Shown: positions 1 to 7,823 of the stretch, piece by piece
Numbering within the stretch: position 1 is the first letter of the stretch
How the letters are laid out: every line of letters begins with the position of its first letter
Source: Corynebacterium comes
GTDB lineage: Bacteria > Actinomycetota > Actinomycetes > Mycobacteriales > Mycobacteriaceae
Direction: 5' to 3'
NCBI RefSeq assembly: GCF_009734405.1
Contig: NZ_CP046453.1
Coordinates: 744,001-808,000 of the forward strand
DNA length: 64,000 nt
Program-made: the position numbers and the translations under genes
The notes under the pieces: generated by a model
Database searches by the model: none
What the model was told of the DNA's origin: nothing
The model's input: the letters and a program-made list of their open reading frames with translations, nothing else

Positions 1-526
1 CGTGACGGAACTCCTCCTGGTTGGAGAGGTCGATGTGCACCAGCTCGCCGCGGCTCTGCATGACGGCGTTGTTGAGCGCCCGGTAACGGTTCTCCGGGGT
101 CATCCAGCCGGGGTCGGCGAGGAAGTCGGTGGTCACGGTAGGGAGGGTGCCGATCATCGCGACCCGGGCCCCCACCTCGGCCGCCGCCCGCCGTACCTCC
201 GAGAGACGTTCGGTGATGCCCTTATGCAGCTGGCGTAACCCGTCACCGGAGACGCTGAGCGGCGGGTGATTGAGCTCGACGTTGTACATGCCGATCTCGG
301 ACTGGTATTCATCCCCCAGCCGTGCGAGGACCTCCGGCCCCTTGCACACCGGCTGCATGTCGTCACCGATGAGGTTGAGTTCGAGCTCCAGGCCGATGGA
401 CCCGTGGCTGTCGAACTCCGCCTTCTGCAGATGCCGGTCGAAGACCTCCAGATCGTTCATCAGATGCTGGCGGTACTTCGTACGCTGCTGCGGGGTGTAG
501 GTGTCTCGTGAAACTGCGTCGCCCAT
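1..526 (-). CDS. Glutamate-cysteine ligase family (GCS2/YbdK) protein, 3' end cut off by window
   Basis: The first about 175 residues are visible, starting MGDAVSRDTYTPQQRTKYRQ; the rest lies beyond base 1. The ELELN acidic motif at residues 47-51, the NVELNHPP stretch and the AEVGARVAMIGTLPT stretch fit the carboxylate-amine ligase family related to glutamate-cysteine ligases, which make ATP-dependent amide bonds. The substrate cannot be read from the sequence; actinobacterial members may make gamma-glutamyl compounds other than glutathione. The gene follows pgi on the same strand after a 40-base gap, so co-transcription is possible. Confidence 0.75.
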   Translation of the reverse strand, partial: MGDAVSRDTYTPQQRTKYRQHLMNDLEVFDRHLQKAEFDSHGSIGLELELNLIGDDMQPVCKGPEVLARLGDEYQSEIGMYNVELNHPPLSVSGDGLRQLHKGITERLSEVRRAAAEVGARVAMIGTLPTVTTDFLADPGWMTPENRYRALNNAVMQSRGELVHIDLSNQEEFRH

Positions 527-566
527 GACCTACAGACAGTAGCGGTCAACACCGTTTCATGTGGGC

Positions 567-2210
567 CTAATCGTCACGGTTGCTGCGGTACCACCCGATC
601 AGGGCGTCGGTGGAGGCGTCGCCGGAATCGGCCTCCTCCTTGCCGGACACTGCTGCCGCCAGCTGACTCGCCTGCTGCTTACCCAGCTCAACGCCCCACT
701 GATCGAAGGAGTTGATGTCCCAGATGACCCCCTGCACGAAGGTGATGTGCTCGTAGAGCGCGATCAACGCACCCAGCACGGCCGGGGTCAGCTCCTGCGC
801 CAGGATGGCGGTGGTCGGGCGGTTGCCCGGCATCACCTTGTGGGGCACCAGGTCCCCGGTCACACCTTCTGCGGCGATCTCCTCCGCGTTCTTGCCGAAG
901 GCCAGCACCTTGGTCTGGGCGAAGAGGTTGCCCATGAGCAGGTCGTGCATGGAACCCTCGCCGGTGGCGGTCGGCAGCTCATCCTTGGGGCGGGCGAAGC
1001 CGATGAAATCCGCCGGCACGACGCGGGTGCCCTGGTGCATGAGCTGGTAGAAGGCGTGCTGGCCGTTGGTGCCGGGCTCACCCCAGTAGATCTCACCGGT
1101 GGAGTGGCTGACCGCTGAACCGTCGCGTCGGACGGATTTGCCGTTGGACTCCATCGTCAGCTGCTGCAGGTAGGCGGGGAAGCGGGCCAGGTCCTGGGAG
1201 TAGGGGAGCACCGCGTGGGTCTCGAAGCCGTGGAAGTTGACGTACCAGATGCCCAGCAGCGCCATCAGGACAGGCACGTTCCTCTCGAAGGGCATGGCAC
1301 GGAAGTGCTCGTCCATCGCATGGAAGCCCTCGAGGAAACGCATGTAGTCCTTCGGGCCGATGACGGCCATCAGCGACAGCCCGATGGCGGAGTCCACGGA
1401 GTAGCGGCCGCCCACCCAGTCCCAGAAGCCGAACATGTTCGCTGTGTCGATGCCGAACTCGGCGACCTTTTCCGCGTTGGTGGACACCGCGACGAAATGC
1501 TTTGCCACGGCACGTTCGTCCCCGTCGAAGGCCTCGAGCAGCCAGCGCTTCGCGGCATGGGCGTTGGACAGGGTTTCCTGGGTGGTGAACGTCTTGGAGG
1601 CGATGATGAACAGCGTCGACCCCGGGTCGAGGGTGTCCAGGGTGGCGGCCATGTCGGACGGATCCACGTTGGAGACGAACTCCGCGGTGATGCCGGCGAT
1701 GGCGTAGGAACGCAGTGCCTTCGTCGCCATCGCGGGGCCGAGATCGGAGCCACCGATGCCGATGTTGACGATCTTCTTGATGGTGTGGCCGGTGTGGCCC
1801 AACCATTTGCCCGAGCGCAGCGCGGAGGCGAAGTCCCGCATCCGACCGAGGACCTCGTGGACGTCTGCGGCGACGTCCTGGCCGTCGACCTCCAGGTCTG
1901 CCTCCACGGGCAGGCGCAGCGCGGTGTGCAGCACAGCGCGATCCTCGGTGTTGTTGAGGTGCGCTCCGGTGAACATCTTCTCGATCGCCTCGGAGAGCTG
2001 GGCCTCCTTGGCCAGGGTGATCAGGGCGTCAACGGTCTCATCATCCACCAGGTTCTTCGACAGGTCCACGTGCAGGCCCGCGGCGTCGAAAGTGAACTTT
2101 TCCGCACGCTGCGGATCTGCGGCGAACAGCTCGCGCAGGGTAGCTGCCTGGGTCCGCTCGTACACGGCCTCGAGGTTCTTCCATTCTGCGGAGGTGGTGA
2201 TGTCGACCAT
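567..2210 (-). CDS. pgi: Glucose-6-phosphate isomerase
   Basis: 547 residues, the normal length for bacterial PGI. It interconverts glucose 6-phosphate and fructose 6-phosphate in the cytosol, at the branch between glycolysis and the pentose phosphate pathway. The sugar-phosphate-binding segment GIGGSDLGP is at residues 151-159, the family signature VGGRYS at 266-271, the catalytic Glu at about 354 in LTMESNGKS, the His at about 385 in TNGQHAFYQ, and the active-site Lys at about 511 in WGVELGKQQ. An AGGAG ribosome site lies about 8 bases before the ATG. Pgi next to chorismate mutase and pcrA matches the order remembered for mycobacteria (Rv0946c-Rv0949). Confidence 0.97.
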   Translation of the reverse strand: MVDITTSAEWKNLEAVYERTQAATLRELFAADPQRAEKFTFDAAGLHVDLSKNLVDDETVDALITLAKEAQLSEAIEKMFTGAHLNNTEDRAVLHTALRLPVEADLEVDGQDVAADVHEVLGRMRDFASALRSGKWLGHTGHTIKKIVNIGIGGSDLGPAMATKALRSYAIAGITAEFVSNVDPSDMAATLDTLDPGSTLFIIASKTFTTQETLSNAHAAKRWLLEAFDGDERAVAKHFVAVSTNAEKVAEFGIDTANMFGFWDWVGGRYSVDSAIGLSLMAVIGPKDYMRFLEGFHAMDEHFRAMPFERNVPVLMALLGIWYVNFHGFETHAVLPYSQDLARFPAYLQQLTMESNGKSVRRDGSAVSHSTGEIYWGEPGTNGQHAFYQLMHQGTRVVPADFIGFARPKDELPTATGEGSMHDLLMGNLFAQTKVLAFGKNAEEIAAEGVTGDLVPHKVMPGNRPTTAILAQELTPAVLGALIALYEHITFVQGVIWDINSFDQWGVELGKQQASQLAAAVSGKEEADSGDASTDALIGWYRSNRDD

Positions 2211-2311
2211 GGCGGGGCTCCTATCGGGGGAAAAACATTTATGTCACTTCCGAATGTAGTGAATAAGAGCACCCTGCGCCCGGGATGTGAGCCGGAATGC
2301 CGGATTGTGTG

Positions 2312-2317
2312 CACAAT
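2312..2317 (+). promoter_or_regulatory. -10 hexamer CACAAT, candidate leaderless promoter of the MhuD-like gene
   Basis: CACAAT ends 7 bases before the ATG at 2325, the spacing expected when transcription starts on the start codon itself. No Shine-Dalgarno sequence precedes the ATG at normal spacing. No DtxR-like iron box was seen between the pgi start and this gene. Confidence 0.4.
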
Positions 2318-2324
2318 GGGGGTC

Positions 2325-2627
2325 ATGAGCATCATCAAGATCAACGCCATTTCCGTTCCCGAGGGTGCAGGCCCCGAGCTCGAGAACCGTTTCGCCGCCC
2401 GGAAACAGGCCGTGGACGGTTCTCCCGGATTCGAGGGCTTCCAGCTGCTGCGTCCCGTGAAGGGCGAGGACCGTTACTTCGTGGTCACCCGCTGGGCGGA
2501 CGAGGAGTCCTACGCCGCATGGCGTGACGGCAACGCACGCGCCGCCCACGGGGGGAATCAGAAGCCCGTGGCCAGCGGTGCTGAGCTGCTCGAATTCGAA
2601 GTGGTGCTCGACTCCAACGACAGGTAG
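2325..2627 (+). CDS. mhuD: MhuD-like haem-degrading monooxygenase
   Basis: 100 residues, the ABM/IsdG-fold size. It is very close to the remembered sequence of M. tuberculosis MhuD (Rv3592): shared blocks include KINAI near the start, SPGFxGFQLLRPVKGE in the middle, and ASLLEFEVVLD-like at the end. The four residues known to shape the MhuD haem site are all in register: Asn7, Arg26, Trp66 and His75 (the iron ligand). The family binds haem in the cytosol and opens the ring to release iron; MhuD makes mycobilin without releasing CO. ATG 2325 is chosen over the ATG at 2316 because the N-terminus then aligns with MhuD and a -10 element sits 7 bases upstream. Confidence 0.85.
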   Translation: MSIIKINAISVPEGAGPELENRFAARKQAVDGSPGFEGFQLLRPVKGEDRYFVVTRWADEESYAAWRDGNARAAHGGNQKPVASGAELLEFEVVLDSNDR

Positions 2628-2644
2628 CGGGTAAAGGTGGTGGC

Positions 2645-4114
2645 ATGAACCCCACCGATCTGGAAACCCTCATCACCGATGCCCCGAAGGGTCTGTTCAT
2701 CAACGGCCAGTTCGGGGACGCCGCCGGGCAGGCGACCTTCGAGGTGATCGACCCTTCGGACGCCAGTGTGCTCGCGTCGGTCGCGTCGGCCTCCGAGGCG
2801 GACGCCCGCCGCGCGCTTGACTCCATCTGCGCGGCTCAAGCCGGGTGGGCCGCCACATCCGCCCGCGAGCGCTCCGAAATCCTGCGCCGCACCTTCGAAC
2901 TCATCCACGACCATGTCGAGCAGCTGACGTACCTCCAGTCCGCCGAGCTCGGTCGCGCGCTCCCGGACTCAAAGGCCGAGGTCACCTACGGTGCGGAGTT
3001 CTTCCGCTGGTTCGCGGAGGAGGGCGTGCGCGTGCGCGGCGACTACCGCCACAGCCCCGCCGGGCATTCCCGCATCATCGTCCACGAGCAGCCCGTCGGC
3101 CCCTGTCTGGCCATCACCCCGTGGAACTTCCCGCTGGCCATGGGCGCGCGCAAGATCGCACCAGCCCTGGCCGCCGGCTGCACGATGATCATCAAACCGG
3201 CGTCGAAGACGCCGTTGACCATGCTGTATCTGGCGAAGCTCCTCGCCGAGGCGGGTCTTCCCGACGGTGTCCTCGCCGTCGTCCCCACCGGTTCCAGCTC
3301 GAATATCTCCGCGCTTCTCGACGACCCCCGACTGCGCAAGCTCACCTTCACCGGATCGACCGAGGTCGGTCAGATGCTCGCCGCGAAGGCTGCGGCGCAC
3401 TCCATGAAGGTGTCGCTGGAACTCGGCGGCAACGCCCCCTTCATCGTGTGCGAGGACGCCGACCTCGACCTTGCCGCCGAGGCCGTGGCCACCGCGAAGA
3501 TGCGGGGTGCGGGTCAGGTGTGCATCGCGGCGAACCGCTTCCTCGTCCACGCATCGGTCGAGGAGGAGTTCGTGGCCCGCGCCATCAGGGTCATGGAGTC
3601 CTTCCGCCTCGGCCGGGGCACCGATGAAGGTGTGTCCTACGGTCCGCTCTCCGGAGCGGACCAGCTGGAGAAGGTCACCGCGCTTGTCGACGACGCCGTC
3701 AACCGCGGCGCCTCCCGCCCCCTCGGCAAAGAACTTCCGGCGGGGCTCGACCCCGAGGGCTTCTATTTCCCGGCGACGGTGCTCACCGACATCCCTGTCG
3801 GCGCGGACATCCTCAGCACCGAGATCTTCGGCCCCGTGCTGGCGGTGACCACCTTCGAGACCGACGACGAGGCCATCGCCATGGCCAACGACACCCCCTT
3901 CGGTCTGGCCGCCTACGTCTTCTCGGGGAACCTCACGCATGCGCTCTCCCTGGCCGAGCGCGTCGAGGCCGGCATGGTCGCGGTGAACAAGGGCGCGCTC
4001 TCTGACCCGGCCGCACCCTTCGGCGGGGTCAAGGAATCCGGCCTCGGTCGCGAGGGCGGATTCGAGGGCATCCACGAATTCCTCGAGCCGAAGTTCATCT
4101 CGCTGCCGATGTGA
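2645..4114 (+). CDS. gabD: Succinate-semialdehyde dehydrogenase, NAD(P)+-dependent
   Basis: 489 residues, aldehyde dehydrogenase superfamily. It oxidises succinate semialdehyde to succinate (GABA and polyamine breakdown feeding the TCA cycle). Seen: the proton-abstracting Glu at about 259 in LELGGNAPF, the catalytic Cys at about 293 in GAGQVCIAANR (the AGQ-C-AANR context is typical of SSADH), the TPWNFPLAM cofactor-side motif, and the C-terminal PFGGVKESGLGREGG signature. A ribosome site (AAAGGTGG) precedes the ATG. The 17-base gap after the mhuD-like gene allows read-through, but no functional link is obvious. Another semialdehyde dehydrogenase specificity cannot be excluded. Confidence 0.88.
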   Translation: MNPTDLETLITDAPKGLFINGQFGDAAGQATFEVIDPSDASVLASVASASEADARRALDSICAAQAGWAATSARERSEILRRTFELIHDHVEQLTYLQSAELGRALPDSKAEVTYGAEFFRWFAEEGVRVRGDYRHSPAGHSRIIVHEQPVGPCLAITPWNFPLAMGARKIAPALAAGCTMIIKPASKTPLTMLYLAKLLAEAGLPDGVLAVVPTGSSSNISALLDDPRLRKLTFTGSTEVGQMLAAKAAAHSMKVSLELGGNAPFIVCEDADLDLAAEAVATAKMRGAGQVCIAANRFLVHASVEEEFVARAIRVMESFRLGRGTDEGVSYGPLSGADQLEKVTALVDDAVNRGASRPLGKELPAGLDPEGFYFPATVLTDIPVGADILSTEIFGPVLAVTTFETDDEAIAMANDTPFGLAAYVFSGNLTHALSLAERVEAGMVAVNKGALSDPAAPFGGVKESGLGREGGFEGIHEFLEPKFISLPM

Positions 4115-4119
4115 GGGGC

Positions 4120-4428
4120 TCAGCCCAGTCGGCCGCGTCCCAGCTGCAGCAGAGCGTTGGCGATGACGGTGCCCTCGGGGCCGAGCTCCTCGCGGAACTG
4201 GTTGATGATGGCGAGCTCGCGGTTGTGCACCAGGCGCGTCCCACCGGAACCCATGCGGGTCTTCCCGATCGCCTTGGACACCTTGATACGACGCTGCACG
4301 GCGTCGAGGATGACCTGGTCGAGGCGGTCGATTTCCTGGCGGTACTGCTGGATCTCCGCGTCGGACAGGGGGTCGTCGGTGCCGGAGGGCATGCGGATCT
4401 CGAACTGGGGTTCAGCAGCATCAGTCAT
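4120..4428 (-). CDS. Chorismate mutase, AroQ type
   Basis: 102 residues. The core from about residue 20 is the all-helical AroQ fold: QYRQEIDRLDQVILDAVQRR, then KVSKAIGKTRMGSGGTR with the Lys and Arg that hold the carboxylates, and the C-terminal helix. It converts chorismate to prephenate for Phe/Tyr synthesis. Corynebacterial and mycobacterial cytosolic chorismate mutases of this size work in complex with DAHP synthase; that partner is not in the window. It converges with gabD (5 bases apart) and is divergent from pcrA, as in M. tuberculosis (Rv0948c/Rv0949). Confidence 0.93.
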   Translation of the reverse strand: MTDAAEPQFEIRMPSGTDDPLSDAEIQQYRQEIDRLDQVILDAVQRRIKVSKAIGKTRMGSGGTRLVHNRELAIINQFREELGPEGTVIANALLQLGRGRLG

Positions 4429-4484
4429 GGGCCTATTGTGCCACGGGGGTCATGTCGGCTCGGACTAGTAGGTTGTTAAGCATC

Positions 4485-6851
4485 ATGAATTCGCCGTTTA
4501 CACAGCCGTCCACTGATCTCACCCTCGGTCTCAATGAGCAGCAGAAGGCCGCCGTTGAACACGAGGGTTCCCCCCTGCTCATCGTGGCTGGTGCGGGCTC
4601 CGGAAAGACCGCAGTGCTCACCCGGAGGATCGCCCACCTCATGCGCAACCGGGGAGTCGCCCCCTGGGAGATCCTCGCCATCACGTTCACAAACAAGGCG
4701 GCCGCCGAGATGCGCGAGCGCGTCTCCGGACTGGTGGGTCCGGTGGCGGAGCGGATGTGGGTGGCCACGTTCCACTCGGTGTGTGTGCGGATCCTGCGGC
4801 AGCAGGCACAGCTGGTTCCGGGGTTGAACACCAATTTCACCATCTATGACTCGGATGATTCGCGTCGGCTGCTCAGCATGATCGCGAAAGACCACAACCT
4901 CGACCTGAAGAAGTTCACCGCCCGAGTGCTGGCCAACGCGATCTCGAACCTGAAGAACGAGCTCATCACCCCGGCGGAGGCGCGGGCGGAGGCAGAGGTC
5001 ACCCGTGCCCCCTTCGAACTCACCGTCGCGGAGGTGTTCGGCGACTACCAGCGGCGCCTGCGGTCGTCGAATGCCGTGGACTTCGACGACCTCATCGGTG
5101 AGGTGGTGCGCATCTTCCAGGAGCACCCGCAGGTGACGGATCATTACCGCCGCCGCTTCCGTCACGTCCTCATCGACGAGTATCAGGACACCAACCACGC
5201 GCAGTACATGCTCATCTCCACACTCGTGGGGAAGGGCCCGGACGCCCCGGAGCTGTGCGTGGTGGGCGATTCTGACCAGTCGATCTACGCATTCCGTGGC
5301 GCGACGATCCGCAACATCGAGGAGTTCGAGCGGGACTATCCGCAGGCCCGGACGATCCTGCTGGAGCAGAACTACCGCTCGACCCAGACGATCCTCAACG
5401 CCGCCAACTCCGTGATCGCGCGCAATGACGGGCGCCGGGAGAAGAAGCTGTGGACCGCGCTCGGTGACGGCCAGCAGATCATCGGTTACGTGGCGGACAA
5501 TGAGCATGATGAGGCACGCTTCATCGCCGGCGAGATCGACGCGCTCGTCGACAAGGGGGCGACCTACTCCGATGTCGCGGTGATGTACCGGACGAACAAC
5601 GCGTCGCGCGCGCTGGAGGACGTGTTCATCCGTGCGGGCATCCCGTACAAGGTGGTCGGCGGTACCCGCTTCTACGAGCGCCGCGAGATCCGTGACATCG
5701 TCGCCTATCTCCGCATCCTGGAGAACCCGGATGACACGGTGAGTCTGCGGCGGATCATCAACACCCCGCGCCGGGGCATCGGTGACAGGGCACAGGCCTT
5801 CATTGCGCTGCAGGCGCAGAACAACGCGGTCTCCTTCGGCGCGGCGCTGATGGACGCCGTCGACGACAAGATTCCCCTCCTCGGTGCCAGAGGCCGGAAC
5901 GCGGTGGTGAAGTTCGTCGCGATGATGGACACCCTGCGTGCGGAGATACCGTCGATGGTCAACGAGGTCACGGGTATGCCGGATCTGGGCGAACTGATTT
6001 CCCGGGTGCTTGACATCACCGGTTACCGGGCAGAACTGGAGGCGAGCAATGACCCGCAGGACGGGGCACGCCTGGACAACCTCAACGAGCTGGTGTCGGT
6101 GGCCCGCGAATTTTCCTCCGAGGCGGCGAACCAGGTCGCCTACGCGGAGATGGACGGCGGCGAGTTCGAGCCGGAGGAGGGTGATCCGGAGCCGGGGTCG
6201 CTGCAGGCGTTCCTGGAGAAGGTCTCGCTGGTGGCGGACGCGGACCAGCTCCCCGACAACGAGCAGGGCGTGGTCACCCTGATGACCCTGCACACCGCGA
6301 AGGGGCTGGAATTCCCGGTGGTGTTCCTCACCGGTTGGGAGGACGGACAGTTCCCGCACCTGCGTGCGCTGGGAGATCCGAAGGAGCTGGCGGAGGAGCG
6401 GCGCCTGGCCTACGTGGGTATCACGCGGGCCCGGGAGCAGCTGTACATCACCCGGGCGATGCTGCGTTCCTCGTGGGGTAACGCGGTGACCAACCCGCCG
6501 AGCCGCTTCCTCGGTGAGGTGCCGGAGGAGCTGCTCGAGTGGCGTCGTGAGGAGCCCGAGAACTCCTGGTCCGGTTCCTGGGGCGGTGGTGGCGGGTCCC
6601 GGTCGGGTTCCTGGGGCCAGCCCGCGCAGCGCAGTGCGATGCCGAAGAAGCCGACCCTGCCGAAGGCCCGCAGCGCCAACAGCAATCTGCAGTTGGCGGT
6701 GGGGGACCGGGTCAACCACGACAAGTATGGGCTGGGCAAGGTCATCGCATCCGACGGATCGGGGGCCAGGGCCACGGTGACCATTGACTTCGGTTCCTCG
6801 GGCAAGGTGCGGCTCATGCTGATCGGCGGAGTGCCGATGGAGAAGCTCTAG
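4485..6851 (+). CDS. pcrA: ATP-dependent DNA helicase PcrA/UvrD1, superfamily 1A
   Basis: 788 residues from ATG 4485; an in-frame ATG at 4452 is possible but would leave only 23 bases to the divergent chorismate mutase start. Seen: Q-motif LNEQQKAAV, Walker A GAGSGKT at 36-42, TFTNKAAAEMRERV (motif Ia), LIDEYQDTN (motif II), GDSDQSIYAFRGA (III), EQNYRST (IV), LMTLHTAKGLEF (V), YVGITRARE (VI). A Gly/Ser-rich linker leads to a C-terminal GDRVNHDKYGLGKV Tudor-like domain, which in this family contacts RNA polymerase. The role is 3'-5' unwinding in excision repair and collision resolution. Its stop codon interlocks with that of the convergent M23 gene. Confidence 0.95.
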   Translation: MNSPFTQPSTDLTLGLNEQQKAAVEHEGSPLLIVAGAGSGKTAVLTRRIAHLMRNRGVAPWEILAITFTNKAAAEMRERVSGLVGPVAERMWVATFHSVCVRILRQQAQLVPGLNTNFTIYDSDDSRRLLSMIAKDHNLDLKKFTARVLANAISNLKNELITPAEARAEAEVTRAPFELTVAEVFGDYQRRLRSSNAVDFDDLIGEVVRIFQEHPQVTDHYRRRFRHVLIDEYQDTNHAQYMLISTLVGKGPDAPELCVVGDSDQSIYAFRGATIRNIEEFERDYPQARTILLEQNYRSTQTILNAANSVIARNDGRREKKLWTALGDGQQIIGYVADNEHDEARFIAGEIDALVDKGATYSDVAVMYRTNNASRALEDVFIRAGIPYKVVGGTRFYERREIRDIVAYLRILENPDDTVSLRRIINTPRRGIGDRAQAFIALQAQNNAVSFGAALMDAVDDKIPLLGARGRNAVVKFVAMMDTLRAEIPSMVNEVTGMPDLGELISRVLDITGYRAELEASNDPQDGARLDNLNELVSVAREFSSEAANQVAYAEMDGGEFEPEEGDPEPGSLQAFLEKVSLVADADQLPDNEQGVVTLMTLHTAKGLEFPVVFLTGWEDGQFPHLRALGDPKELAEERRLAYVGITRAREQLYITRAMLRSSWGNAVTNPPSRFLGEVPEELLEWRREEPENSWSGSWGGGGGSRSGSWGQPAQRSAMPKKPTLPKARSANSNLQLAVGDRVNHDKYGLGKVIASDGSGARATVTIDFGSSGKVRLMLIGGVPMEKL

Positions 6852-7618
6852 GCGACGTCGATGCCCTGCTGGGCGAACCAGCTGACGGGATCGACGGGGC
6901 CGTTTCCGGTGGGGCGGATCTCAAAGTGAAGGTGCGGCCCGGTGGAACGGCCCTCATTGCCGAGGGTCGCGATCTGGTCGCCGGCGGTCACCCGCTGGCC
7001 CACGGGGACGTCGACGGTGTTGACGTGGCCGTACACGGAGATCGAGCCGTCGTCGTGCTTCAGCCGGACCCACTGGCCGAAGCCGTCGGCGGGTCCGGCG
7101 GAGATGACCTCACCGTCCATGACGGCGAGGACCGGGGTGCCGACGGGATCCGCTATGTCGATGCCCTCGTGTGTGGCACCCCAACGAGCGCCGTAGCCGG
7201 AGGTGTAGCGACCGGAGGTGGGGAACACGACGGTGCGGCCGTCGGCGGTTTCACCCCGGACCGGGGACATCCGGACGGCGCTGACGACGTCGTCCAGCTC
7301 CACATCGATGAGGCTGTCCGGGGAGACGACGGAGATGGCCGAGGAGAGGGCCTCGAGCGGGTCGAGTATCACCTGCAGGTCGGTGCCGTCGGTGGTCCCG
7401 TCGCCACTGCTTTCACTGGTGGCCTCGAGGGTCTCCGCCAGTTTGCCCACGGCGTTGAGGGCGGTGATCAGATCGTTGAGGTCGGCATCCGTCACGCCCT
7501 CCCCGGTCACCTGGAAAGAGGCTTCCTGTGCACCTGCCGCAGGGGCCACCACCGCCGATCCCAGGCCGGTGGAGAGAAATGCGGCTGCGATAAGAGCCTT
7601 GGTGCAGGTTCGAGTCAT
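6848..7618 (-). CDS. Secreted M23 (LytM-type) peptidoglycan endopeptidase
   Basis: 256 residues. A signal peptide occupies about residues 1-30 (basic MTRTCTK start, hydrophobic core, APAAGAQEA cleavage region). The C-terminal M23 domain carries the zinc ligands in THEGIDIAD (H-x3-D) and GPHLHFEI (H-x-H), with VYGHV between. Such enzymes cut peptide cross-bridges in the wall, or act as inactive activators; here all ligands are present, so activity is likely. It is a paralogue of the product of 11179-11928, with near-identical catalytic-domain layout. The last 4 bases overlap the 3' end of pcrA. Confidence 0.88.
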   Translation of the reverse strand: MTRTCTKALIAAAFLSTGLGSAVVAPAAGAQEASFQVTGEGVTDADLNDLITALNAVGKLAETLEATSESSGDGTTDGTDLQVILDPLEALSSAISVVSPDSLIDVELDDVVSAVRMSPVRGETADGRTVVFPTSGRYTSGYGARWGATHEGIDIADPVGTPVLAVMDGEVISAGPADGFGQWVRLKHDDGSISVYGHVNTVDVPVGQRVTAGDQIATLGNEGRSTGPHLHFEIRPTGNGPVDPVSWFAQQGIDVA

Positions 7619-7823
7619 CGTGCGTTACCTTTTCGTTTTGGGGACCAGTCAAAACTACCGAGGCTGAGGAGGTCCGGCAACGCGAAAACCCAGGTGAAAC
7701 CACGATTCTGTCGACGTGCACTGCGGTCGGTGCAGGTCACGGGTGCGTTACGCATGGTGGAGAAGTGGCAGAATTTTACTACTGGGGGAGAAGTATCGGG
7801 GGTGGTGGAAAGAAGGACTCGCC

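Noticed and set aside
2211..2324. DtxR iron box for the MhuD-like gene
   Set aside because: No TTAGGTTAGSCTAACCTAA-like sequence between pgi and the gene.
4452..4484. Upstream ATG start for pcrA
   Set aside because: It adds 11 residues without family similarity and crowds the divergent chorismate mutase promoter.
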